Below, in pieces: positions 1-11,925 of a stretch of DNA of 12,252 nucleotides (position 1 is the first letter of the stretch; every line of letters starts with the position of its first letter). Source of the stretch: Allosediminivita sp964397775 (GTDB lineage: Bacteria > Pseudomonadota > Alphaproteobacteria > Rhodobacterales > Rhodobacteraceae); the NCBI GenBank assembly GCA_964397775.1, contig CAYNKL010000125.1, positions 1-12,252 on the forward strand, read 5' to 3'. The notes under the pieces are model-generated. The model worked only from the letters and a program-made list of their open reading frames with translations, had not been told where the DNA came from and ran no database searches. Both the position numbers and the translations under genes were made by a program.

Positions 1-3
1 AAA

Positions 4-32
4 ATGTCCCGTCCCGGGACATCCCCCGGGAC
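4..32. repeat. GTCCCG/CGGGAC palindrome cluster upstream of parE
   Basis: ATGTCCCG at 4-11 and CGGGACAT at 15-22 form a perfect 8-bp inverted repeat with a 3-base loop. The octamer CCCGGGAC at 13-20 recurs at 25-32, 12 bases later. It could be the terminator stem of a gene lying left of the window, since a short A-run (1-4) sits on its left side, which would serve a minus-strand transcript. It could also be an operator upstream of parE. The sequence alone does not decide between these. Confidence 0.45.
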
Positions 33-48
33 GACGTCACGGGCGGGG

Positions 49-77
49 TTCCCTGCCCCGGCCTGCTCTGACATACT
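49..77 (+). promoter_or_regulatory. Possible sigma70-type promoter of parE
   Basis: TTCCCT at 49-54 and CATACT at 72-77 are separated by 17 bases, and the parE start codon lies 37 bases downstream. The match to the sigma70 consensus is only 3/6 for the -35 and 4/6 for the -10 element. This is the best candidate in a short leader rather than a firm call. Confidence 0.28.
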
Positions 78-113
78 GCGGGGCAATCCAAAAACAGAGG
101 CGAGCAGCAGCCC

Positions 114-2049
<1,936 letters not shown>

Positions 2050-2072
<23 letters not shown>

Positions 2073-2883
2073 CAGGTTGCGCTTGGTCCTTTTGGACCAA
2101 GCAGTACGCCTTGCACTAAAGAAAAGAGCTCCAAGACGATTTCCGATCGACGGAACACAAGATTACCGCTCGTGCTACTTTGGCGGTACTAACTTTGCGC
2201 CCCCCATATTCGTTGTCGAAGAAATCGGAGAATCTCACTACAACGGGAAATTATACATTTCCGATTCAACGATCTTGCGCGCCAAGATAAAGAAGCGTCG
2301 AGCAGCACACCTAAATTTTTATTCTCGCATTGATCGACCGACGGCATCTATCACATACTCGAACGCCACCAGATATCTTCTGGAGCAGATTCCATACATC
2401 CCCGAGCTTCGCGCATTTATACAGAGATTACTAATACACCTCCAAGCCAGAAGAGTTCGCTTTCACCGCGATCGTGTTGACCTTCTAGAACGCCTAGTGG
2501 ATACCGAAATAGAGAGACGTACAGATAGTCACTGGCTCGCGTATAACGACGGCCTCTCAAGCTCGGAATGGTTCACCAAGCTATATGGGCTCATTGCCTT
2601 TTCCAAGCCTGAAGGGGAAATGAAATTTGAAGAGTTCAGAATTCTCCTTGACTCACTTTGCGACAGCGGTGAGCTAAAGAAGAACGGCACCAATTACAAG
2701 ATATGTGGCAAGGCGATGTCTACATTATCGGAATACTACGTTGAAGAACGCAGAAATACCGCGACCAGAAATCAAAACTGGATTCTCCTTGCCCTCACGG
2801 CGATTTTGGCGTTTTCCAGCATTGCTACGTTGTACCTGGATTACGAACACAAGAGAACTTCGGCCGAAGAAAACGAGAAGTAA
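2050..2883 (+). CDS. Unrecognised protein with C-terminal membrane helix; start uncertain, possibly 5'-truncated
   Basis: I do not recognise this 277-codon frame. It overlaps the parE end by 23 bases. Its only early start candidates are TTG codons (2050, 2053, 2077, 2083, 2092 and later 2275). The first in-frame GTG is at 2497 and the first ATG at 2620, so either a TTG start or loss of the original 5' end is likely. No clear Shine-Dalgarno sequence supports any of them; TTG 2083 has a weak AGG six bases upstream. Residues 191-230 resemble a winged-helix unit: a helix, then a GELKKNGTNYKI turn and wing, then another helix. Residues 244-263 are a hydrophobic segment followed by a charged tail (YEHKR...EENEK), so the C-terminus is probably membrane-anchored. 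The middle is rich in Arg and Leu and predicted mostly helical. AT-rich codons (TTA, ATA, AGA, CTA) contrast sharply with both neighbours and suggest horizontal origin. A working gene and a decaying fragment are both possible. Confidence 0.5.
2081..2102 (+). terminator. Hairpin directly after parE, possible terminator
   Basis: GCTTGGTCC (2081-2089) and GGACCAAGC (2094-2102) form a perfect 9-bp stem closed by a TTTT loop, starting 8 bases after the parE stop codon. Position and stem strength suit a transcription terminator, but no T-run follows, so it is not a textbook intrinsic terminator. It lies inside the reading frame of the following ORF, which argues against efficient translation of that frame's first codons. 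The step to AT-rich sequence begins right after it, so it may instead mark the edge of an insertion. Confidence 0.5.
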
Positions 2884-2991
2884 AGCGCTCCCAAAATACA
2901 CGCCTTAGAGCCAACCGTAATACTTTCACTAGCTCCCCCACACTCAAACGCAGTTTTTTGACCTCTAGTCAAAGCTCGAAAACAATACCTG
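2884..2991. other. AT-rich spacer between the orphan ORF and mtgA
   Basis: This 108-base non-coding stretch keeps the AT-rich composition of the preceding ORF and switches to GC-rich sequence at the mtgA stop codon. It contains a weak inverted repeat, TTTGAC (2957-2962) and GTCAAA (2968-2973) with a 5-base loop. A T-run precedes the stem on the plus strand, the wrong side for a plus-strand terminator. It lies just past the mtgA end and might slow that transcript. No gene or RNA is recognisable. Confidence 0.4.
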
Positions 2992-3753
2992 CTACTCGAA
3001 ACAGTCCGACCGGCCGTCGGCCGCGATGGTGGCGGCGCCGCTCTGGATGCTGCGCGCGCGGCGCTCGACAAAGCCTGAGGGCGCCGCGGGTGAGCGGTCC
3101 TTGGGGTCGGGCAGCACGGCGGCCAGAAGCGCCGACTCGCGGGCGCTGAGGTCCGCCGCGCCCACACCGAAATAATGCGCGGCGGCGGCCTCGACCCCGA
3201 AGATGCCCTCGCCGAATTCGGCCACGTTCAGATAGACCTCGAGGATACGGCGCTTCGGCCAGATGGCCTCGACCGCCGGGGTCATGACGGCCTCGAGCGC
3301 CTTTCGCAGGTAATTGCGCCCGTGCCAGAGGTAGACGTTCTTGACCACTTGCTGCGAGATGGTGCTGCCGCCGCGCTGCGCCCCATCCTCGATGGCCTTG
3401 CGGATCGCGTCCATGTCGAAGCCCCAGTGGCGGCAGAAGTTGGCGTCCTCGGCGGCGACGGCGGCGCGCAGCATCTCGGGCGCGATCTCGTCAGCGGGGA
3501 CCCAGACGCGTTCGACCCCGTCGAGGCGCTTGCCCTCGGACCAGATGTAATAGGTCGTCGGCGGCGGCACCACGCGGTAGAGCAGGATCATTCCAAAGCC
3601 GAGCAGGACGATCACGGCGACGGCCCGCAGCCCCCAGCGCAGCAGAAGCCGCCCCGGACGGAGCGGCTTGCGCGCGGATTTCGCCGTCTTGGCGGTCTTG
3701 CCGCCGCCCTTCTTGCTGCCGGTTTTCCCGGTCGATTTTGCCCGTGTCGCCAT
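2992..3753 (-). CDS. mtgA: Monofunctional peptidoglycan glycosyltransferase (MtgA)
   Basis: This GT51-family enzyme polymerises lipid II into glycan strands at the outer face of the inner membrane and lacks a transpeptidase domain. The first 40 residues are rich in Lys, Arg and Ala and should stay in the cytoplasm. A single membrane anchor spans about residues 42-60. The catalytic domain starts near residue 80 and has the hallmark motif EDANFCRHWGFD with catalytic Glu102, then RGGSTISQQ (127-135), then EVYLNVAEFGEGIFG with the second conserved Glu172. The C-terminus (AADGRSDCFE) looks natural, so the adjacent AT-rich island did not truncate it. At 253 residues it is slightly longer than typical because of the basic tail. 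An AGGG about 8 bases upstream supports the ATG at 3753. It is a single-gene unit, separated from gltB by a terminator. Confidence 0.95.
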   Translation of the reverse strand: MATRAKSTGKTGSKKGGGKTAKTAKSARKPLRPGRLLLRWGLRAVAVIVLLGFGMILLYRVVPPPTTYYIWSEGKRLDGVERVWVPADEIAPEMLRAAVAAEDANFCRHWGFDMDAIRKAIEDGAQRGGSTISQQVVKNVYLWHGRNYLRKALEAVMTPAVEAIWPKRRILEVYLNVAEFGEGIFGVEAAAAHYFGVGAADLSARESALLAAVLPDPKDRSPAAPSGFVERRARSIQSGAATIAADGRSDCFE

Positions 3754-3904
3754 GTCGTCACCCTACCGTCCGCACCCCGCGGGAGAAAGCCCGTAGCGCC
3801 CCTGCCCTGCCGTTACCATCCCCCGGAGCGCAACAGATGCCCGATGCGGGACAGCTTCCCGCTCCCCTCGGGGAGAGGGTCGGGGTGTGAGGGGAGAACG
3901 GACG
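3754..3904. other. Intergenic leader of mtgA
   Basis: This stretch lies between the mtgA start and the gltB terminator and must hold any independent mtgA promoter. I see no convincing -35/-10 pair on the minus strand. Its upstream part is occupied by a REP-like hairpin, described separately. Confidence 0.4.
3853..3899. repeat. REP-like GC hairpin
   Basis: The core is CTCCCC (3862-3867), TC, GGGGAG (3870-3875), flanked by further C-rich and G-rich runs (GAGAGGGTCGGGGTGTGAGGGGAGA). On the minus strand it reads as CCCCTCAC, then CCCTCTCCCCGAGGGGAG. This style of CTCTCCCC/GGGGAGAG palindrome next to a CCCTCAC-type run is familiar as a dispersed intergenic repeat in many proteobacteria. Only one copy is present here, so repetitiveness is inferred from resemblance and not observed. 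Confidence 0.5.
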
Positions 3905-3930
3905 AAAAAGGGGGCGCCGGAAGCGCCCCC
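3905..3930 (-). terminator. Intrinsic terminator of the gltD-GFA-gltB operon
   Basis: Read on the minus strand, GGGGGCGC (3930-3923), loop TTCCG and GCGCCCCC (3917-3910) form a perfect 8-bp GC stem followed immediately by TTTTT (3909-3905). It begins 24 bases past the gltB stop codon, which is the expected position and form of a rho-independent terminator. It insulates mtgA from glt transcription. Confidence 0.88.
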
Positions 3931-3954
3931 TCATGCCACCGCTGGGGTGGCGGA

Positions 3955-8493
<4,539 letters not shown>

Positions 8494-8495
8494 GG

Positions 8496-8927
8496 TCAAA
8501 CCTCCTGGTCCAGATGCGGATTACCCGCCTGATACGCGGCACGGCTGACCCTCTCGTGGTCGCCCGCCAGTTCAATTGCTCCGACCGCCCGGTCGGCATA
8601 GACAACGCGCGTCAGACGCGCCCCGCCGGCGTCTTCGAAAAGACCCGGCACAATTTCAAAGTAGCCGGCGTCGGCGCCTTCCACGTAGCGGAAGTAGAGC
8701 GCCGAGCCGCAGGTGTCGCACCAGGCCCGTTCGGCCAGACGCGACGAGCGATGCACCTTCACAGGCCCCTCGAAGCGGCACTGTGCCTCCGGGACCTCGA
8801 TGCCGAACTGCACGCCCCCGCCCCAGCGGCGGCAGTTCTCGCAGAAGCAGCCCGAGATTTCGGTCATGGGTGCCGAAACCTTCACCGTCACGTCCCCGCA
8901 GAGGCAGCGTCCCGTCGTCGCAGTCAT
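8496..8927 (-). CDS. GFA-family zinc-binding protein (glutathione-dependent formaldehyde-activating enzyme-like)
   Basis: This 143-residue protein has the zinc-ligand pattern of the GFA/CENP-V fold. Cys8 and Cys10 (CLCG) plus Cys70 and Cys73 (WCDTCG) should hold a structural zinc. Cys27, Cys29 and Cys32 (GCFCENCRR) match the second, catalytic-type site. Members are often annotated as glutathione-dependent formaldehyde-activating enzyme, but most have no proven substrate, so no specific reaction is assigned. The start at 8927 is chosen over an upstream in-frame start at 8984 because GGAGGGGG precedes it at proper spacing and the family begins shortly before the CxC motif. It lies between gltD and gltB. 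Its stop codon ends 2 bases before the gltB ATG, so the gene is firmly inside the operon. A link to glutamate synthase, for example in thiol or aldehyde chemistry, is only conjecture from position. Confidence 0.88.
   Translation of the reverse strand: MTATTGRCLCGDVTVKVSAPMTEISGCFCENCRRWGGGVQFGIEVPEAQCRFEGPVKVHRSSRLAERAWCDTCGSALYFRYVEGADAGYFEIVPGLFEDAGGARLTRVVYADRAVGAIELAGDHERVSRAAYQAGNPHLDQEV
8501..8506 (-). promoter_or_regulatory. Ribosome binding site of gltB
   Basis: AGGAGG on the minus strand lies exactly 7 bases before the ATG at 8493 and fixes that start. It sits inside the last codons of the upstream GFA-family gene, so translation of the two genes is probably coupled. Confidence 0.85.
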
Positions 8928-8953
8928 GGTCCCCCTCCACGTTACGTTTCGAT

Positions 8954-8974
8954 GAAAGGTCAGATTTACTGACC
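8954..8974. promoter_or_regulatory. Hairpin / operator-like motif between gltD and the GFA gene
   Basis: GGTCAG (8958-8963) and CTGACC (8969-8974) form a perfect 6-bp inverted repeat with a 5-base ATTTA centre, in the 57-base gap between gltD and the GFA-family gene. On the minus-strand transcript the stem is followed by TTTC, so it could act as a weak terminator or a processing site. The same split motif, GAAA[A/G]GTCA, four variable bases, TACTGACC, occurs near the gltD promoter at 10479-10499, which favours a protein-binding site. Confidence 0.45.
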
Positions 8975-8984
8975 AAAGAAGCAC

Positions 8985-10421
8985 TCACTCGGCAGCCATG
9001 GCCTCGGCCGGGGCCAGATCGCCGAGCACCGCGTCGGCGCAGTCGCGCCCGTCGCGGATTGCCCAGACCACGAGGCTCGCGCCCCGCACGATGTCGCCCA
9101 CGGCGTAGACGCCCGGCAGGCTCGTGCGGCCGGTGGTGAACTCGGCTTTCACGGTGCCCCAGCGGGTCACTTCCAGCTCGGGTTGACCCCAGAGGGTCGG
9201 CAGCTCTTCAGGCTCGAAGCCCAGCGCCTTGATGACGAGGTCGGCGGGCTCCTCGTAGTCGGAGCCCTCGATCACCTCGGGGCTCTGGCGGCCGGTGGCG
9301 TCGGGCAGACCGAGGCGCATCTTCTGCGCCAGCACGCCCTCGACCGGCTCGCCCTTGAAGCCCACGGGTGCCGTCAGCCACTCGAAGACCACGCCCTCTT
9401 CCTCGGCGTTGGCCACCTCGCGCTGCGAGCCGGGCATGTTGGCGCGGTCGCGGCGGTAGAGACACTTCACGCTGGTCGCGCCCTGGCGGATCGCGGTGCG
9501 CACGCAGTCCATCGCGGTGTCGCCGCCGCCGATGACGACGACCCGCTTGCCGTCGGCGTTGAGCTCGCCGGATTTGAACTCGGGGACGTCGTCGCCGAAG
9601 TTCGACGCGCGGTTGGAGGCGGTCAGGTAGTCGATGGCGCGCACGATGCCCTTGGCGCCCGATCCGGGCCCCTTGAGATCGCGGGACTTGTAGACGCCGG
9701 TCGCGATGATGACCGCGTCATGCTGTTCGCGGATGTCCTCGAAGCTCATGTCCTCGCCCACGCGGCAGTTCAGCACGAAGCGGACGCCGCCGGCCTCGAG
9801 CTGTTCGTTGCGGCGCATGACGACGGGTTTCTCCAGCTTGAAGCCCGGAATGCCGTAGGTCATCAGCCCGCCCGCGCGGTCGTGGCTGTCGTAGACGGTG
9901 ACCTGAAGGCCCGCGCGGCGCAGGTGGTCCGCCGCGGCAAGCCCGCCGGGGCCCGCGCCGATGATGCCCACGCTTTCGCGGCGTTCCTCGGAGGGCGTGA
10001 TGGGCTTCACCCATCCTTTGTCCCAGGCTGTGTCGGTGATGTACTTCTCGACTGCGCCGATGGTGACGGTGCCGTGGCCCGACTGCTCGATCACGCAGTT
10101 GCCCTCGCAGAGACGGTCCTGCGGGCAGATGCGGCCGCAAATCTCGGGGAAGGTATTGGTGGCCTGGCTGATGTCGTAGGCTTCCTGAAGCCGGCCTTCG
10201 GCAGTCAGCTTGAGCCAGTCGGGGATATTGTTGTGCAGCGGGCAGTGCGACTGGCAATAGGGCACGCCGCACTGGCTGCAACGGCCCGACTGCTCGGCGG
10301 CCTTCTGGTCGGCGAACTCCGCGTAGATCTCGTCGAAGTCCTCTTTGCGCACACCGGCCTCCCGCTTCAGGGGCATCTGCCGCGGGGTGTGAACGAATTT
10401 GAGCATCGGCGTCTTGGCCAT
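8985..10421 (-). CDS. gltD: Glutamate synthase (NADPH) small subunit (GltD)
   Basis: The beta subunit takes electrons from NADPH through FAD and passes them over two [4Fe-4S] clusters to GltB. The N-terminal ferredoxin-like domain carries Cys48, Cys51, Cys56 and Cys60 (CSQCGVPYCQSHC) and Cys95, Cys99, Cys105 and Cys109 (CGRICPQDRLCEGNC). The FAD-binding Rossmann motif GAGPGG is at 155-160, the NADPH-binding GGGDTAMDC at 298-306, and the second FAD contact GVYAVGDIVRGASLVVWA starts at 437. At 478 residues it is full length. The ATG at 10421 has GGAGAG about 7 bases upstream. It is the first gene of the operon, so the order is gltD, GFA, gltB, with the small subunit leading. Related oxidoreductases (NfnB-like, dihydropyrimidine dehydrogenase N-terminus) share the fold, but the adjacent gltB settles the assignment. 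Confidence 0.97.
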   Translation of the reverse strand: MAKTPMLKFVHTPRQMPLKREAGVRKEDFDEIYAEFADQKAAEQSGRCSQCGVPYCQSHCPLHNNIPDWLKLTAEGRLQEAYDISQATNTFPEICGRICPQDRLCEGNCVIEQSGHGTVTIGAVEKYITDTAWDKGWVKPITPSEERRESVGIIGAGPGGLAAADHLRRAGLQVTVYDSHDRAGGLMTYGIPGFKLEKPVVMRRNEQLEAGGVRFVLNCRVGEDMSFEDIREQHDAVIIATGVYKSRDLKGPGSGAKGIVRAIDYLTASNRASNFGDDVPEFKSGELNADGKRVVVIGGGDTAMDCVRTAIRQGATSVKCLYRRDRANMPGSQREVANAEEEGVVFEWLTAPVGFKGEPVEGVLAQKMRLGLPDATGRQSPEVIEGSDYEEPADLVIKALGFEPEELPTLWGQPELEVTRWGTVKAEFTTGRTSLPGVYAVGDIVRGASLVVWAIRDGRDCADAVLGDLAPAEAMAAE

Positions 10422-10483
10422 CTGGATCTCTCCGAAGTCCGGGGGTTGCGCGGGTCATACACCATAAGTCGGCGCCAAGAAAA

Positions 10484-10527
10484 GTCACCCATACTGACCT
10501 ATATGGAGAATTTTTACGCTTCGGCAA
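10484..10527 (-). promoter_or_regulatory. Putative gltD operon promoter with adjacent operator-like repeat
   Basis: On the minus strand TTGCCG (10527-10522), 16 bases, then CATATA (10505-10500) make a plausible sigma70 promoter about 80 bases before gltD. Directly abutting the -10 element is GGTCAGTATGGGTGAC (10499-10484), whose GGTCA/TGACT half-sites are arranged as an imperfect inverted repeat where transcription would start. That position suits a repressor site. The same motif recurs downstream of gltD. The regulator is unknown. Confidence 0.42.
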
Positions 10528-10553
10528 CCAATCCGGGTCGGAAAAGAAAGTTT

Positions 10554-10575
10554 TTAGGTATCGATCCGGACCTAA
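10554..10575. repeat. Inverted repeat in the gltD-uppP divergent region
   Basis: TTAGGT (10554-10559) and ACCTAA (10570-10575) are perfect 6-bp inverted arms around a 10-base centre, ATCGATCCGG. The ATCCGG in the centre (10564-10569) also occurs at 10531-10536, 33 bases away or about three helical turns. It could be an operator for uppP or gltD, but the arms are short enough for chance. Confidence 0.3.
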
Positions 10576-10582
10576 CCTGTCT

Positions 10583-10611
10583 CTTTCCCTCAAAATCGCG
10601 GTCTGTATAGC
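10583..10611 (+). promoter_or_regulatory. Possible uppP promoter
   Basis: TATAGC at 10606-10611 is a fair -10 element 29 bases before the uppP ATG. The best -35 candidate at proper spacing, CTTTCC (10583-10588, 17-base spacer), is poor. The surrounding DNA is AT-rich compared with the genes, as expected for a promoter region. Confidence 0.27.
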
Positions 10612-10640
10612 TGTCGCCACACGGTGCGGAGCGATTTGCC

Positions 10641-11444
10641 ATGACCCTTACCCATCTCCTGATCCTGGCGCTGATTCAGGGTATTACCGAGTTTTTACCG
10701 ATTTCCTCCTCAGGTCACCTGATTCTTCTGCCCGGCCTGACCGGCATGGCAGATCAGGGTCAGGTCATCGACGTCGCCGTGCATGTGGGCACTCTGGGCG
10801 CGGTCGTGCTCTACTTCTGGTCGGACGTGAAAGACGCGCTGCAGGGCACAGGACGTCTGCTGCAAGGCAAGCGCGACACCGCCAATGCGCGGCTCGCCTT
10901 CAACCTGCTGATCGCCACCATCCCGGTGATCATCGTCGGGCTTATCCTCAGCGTGACCGGCCTTTCCGACATGCTCCGCTCGGTCGCGGTCATTGGCTGG
11001 ACCATGCTGGGCTTCGGCATAGTGCTTTATGTGATCGACACGCGCGCCCCCGAGACGCGCACCTTCAAGGACTGGAGCCTGCGCCAGGCGTTCATCCTAG
11101 GGCTCTGGCAGGTGCTCGCCCTGATCCCGGGCACCTCTCGGTCGGGCATCACGATCACGGGCGCCCGTCAGATGGGCTTCGACCGGCACGACGGCGCGCG
11201 CATCTCGATGCTCATGTCGATCCCGACGATCCTGGCGTCAGCCATCCTCATGGGTGTCGAAGTGATCTCCGACGCGGATGTGCAGGCCGCGCGCGACGGC
11301 GCCATCGCCGCGGTGCTGGCGCTGCTGGCGGCCCTGGCGGCGCTCGCCATCATGATGCCGCTCACCCGCAAGATGAGCTTCACTCCTTATGTGATCTACC
11401 GGGTGATCCTCGGGGGCATCCTGCTCTGGATCGCCTACACCTGA
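10641..11444 (+). CDS. uppP: Undecaprenyl-diphosphatase (UppP/BacA)
   Basis: This integral inner-membrane enzyme dephosphorylates undecaprenyl pyrophosphate to recycle the lipid carrier for peptidoglycan and other envelope polymers. In bacteria, overproduction of the family gives bacitracin resistance. The N-terminal signature QGITEFLPISSSGHL holds Glu17, Ser22-24 and His26. The second signature PGTSRSG at 163-169 supplies the conserved Arg167. The remainder is strongly hydrophobic with about seven or eight membrane segments. At 267 residues it has the usual family length. GGAG 9 bases before the ATG supports the start. It is divergent from gltD and convergent with rlmH, so it forms its own transcription unit. 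Confidence 0.97.
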   Translation: MTLTHLLILALIQGITEFLPISSSGHLILLPGLTGMADQGQVIDVAVHVGTLGAVVLYFWSDVKDALQGTGRLLQGKRDTANARLAFNLLIATIPVIIVGLILSVTGLSDMLRSVAVIGWTMLGFGIVLYVIDTRAPETRTFKDWSLRQAFILGLWQVLALIPGTSRSGITITGARQMGFDRHDGARISMLMSIPTILASAILMGVEVISDADVQAARDGAIAAVLALLAALAALAIMMPLTRKMSFTPYVIYRVILGGILLWIAYT

Positions 11445-11458
11445 GCGCCCTCAGGCGC
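11440..11458. terminator. Hairpin in the uppP/rlmH convergent junction
   Basis: CCTGAG (11440-11445) and CTCAGG (11450-11455) form a perfect 6-bp stem with a CGCC loop. An alternative stem pairs GCGCC (11445-11449) with GGCGC (11454-11458). The structure spans both stop codons: uppP at 11442-11444 and rlmH at 11451-11453. No U-tract is present on either side, so a bidirectional terminator is possible but weakly supported. Confidence 0.35.
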
Positions 11459-11924
11459 GGTGATAGGGGCTGCCCGTCAGGATCGTCGCCGCGCGGTAGA
11501 GCTGCTCGGCCATCATCACCCGCACCAGCTTGTGGGGCCAGACCATGGCCCCCAGCGACAGGCTGAAATCGGCCTCGGACACGAAGTCCTGCGCCAGACC
11601 ATCGGCCCCGCCGATGACGAAGGACACGTCGGGCCGGCCGGTGTCGGCCCAGCCCCGCAGCTTCTCGGCAAGATCGGGGGAACTCAGCGTGGCGCCACGT
11701 TCGTCGAGGCAGACCACCAGACTGCCCTTGGGCAGGCCCTTCCTCAGCAGCTCCGCCTCGCCGGCGGGGCCGCCGCCCTTGCGGTCGTCGACCTCGTGCT
11801 CGCCGCCGAAGCGCCAGCCCAGAGGCTTGGACGCTGCGGCAAAGCGCGACACGTAGTCGTCGACCAGCGCACGTTCCTCGGAGCGGCCGGGCAGCCGCCC
11901 CACCGCGCGCAGATGCACCCGCAT
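11451..11924 (-). CDS. rlmH: 23S rRNA (pseudouridine(1915)-N(3))-methyltransferase RlmH
   Basis: This SPOUT-class enzyme uses S-adenosylmethionine to methylate pseudouridine 1915 in helix 69 of 23S rRNA, acting on the assembled 70S ribosome. It has LDERG at 73-77, the SAM-binding knot segment FVIGGADG at 102-109, and the trefoil-knot C-terminus with MVWPHKLVRVMMAEQLYRA ending in SPYHRA, where Tyr154, His155 and Arg156 are the conserved tail. At 157 residues it is the normal size. The ATG lies one base beyond the rsfS stop codon (TGA-C-ATG) and has no strong Shine-Dalgarno sequence of its own, so it is probably translated by coupling to rsfS. The rsfS-rlmH pairing is common in bacteria. Confidence 0.97.
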   Translation of the reverse strand: MRVHLRAVGRLPGRSEERALVDDYVSRFAAASKPLGWRFGGEHEVDDRKGGGPAGEAELLRKGLPKGSLVVCLDERGATLSSPDLAEKLRGWADTGRPDVSFVIGGADGLAQDFVSEADFSLSLGAMVWPHKLVRVMMAEQLYRAATILTGSPYHRA

Positions 11925-11925
11925 G

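Noticed and set aside
2957..2973. TTTGAC/GTCAAA hairpin as an intrinsic terminator for the orphan ORF
   Set aside because: The stem is only 6 bp and the T-run is on its 5' side for the plus strand, so it cannot work as a standard terminator in that direction.
8928..8984. An upstream in-frame start for the GFA-family gene at 8984
   Set aside because: The extra 19 residues show no family similarity, and the ATG at 8927 has a strong GGAGGGGG ribosome binding site.
9183..10610. A 475-codon plus-strand frame antisense to gltD
   Set aside because: The composition artefact is the same as over gltB. GltD with both cluster motifs and both nucleotide-binding motifs explains the DNA, and the antisense product looks like no protein family I know.
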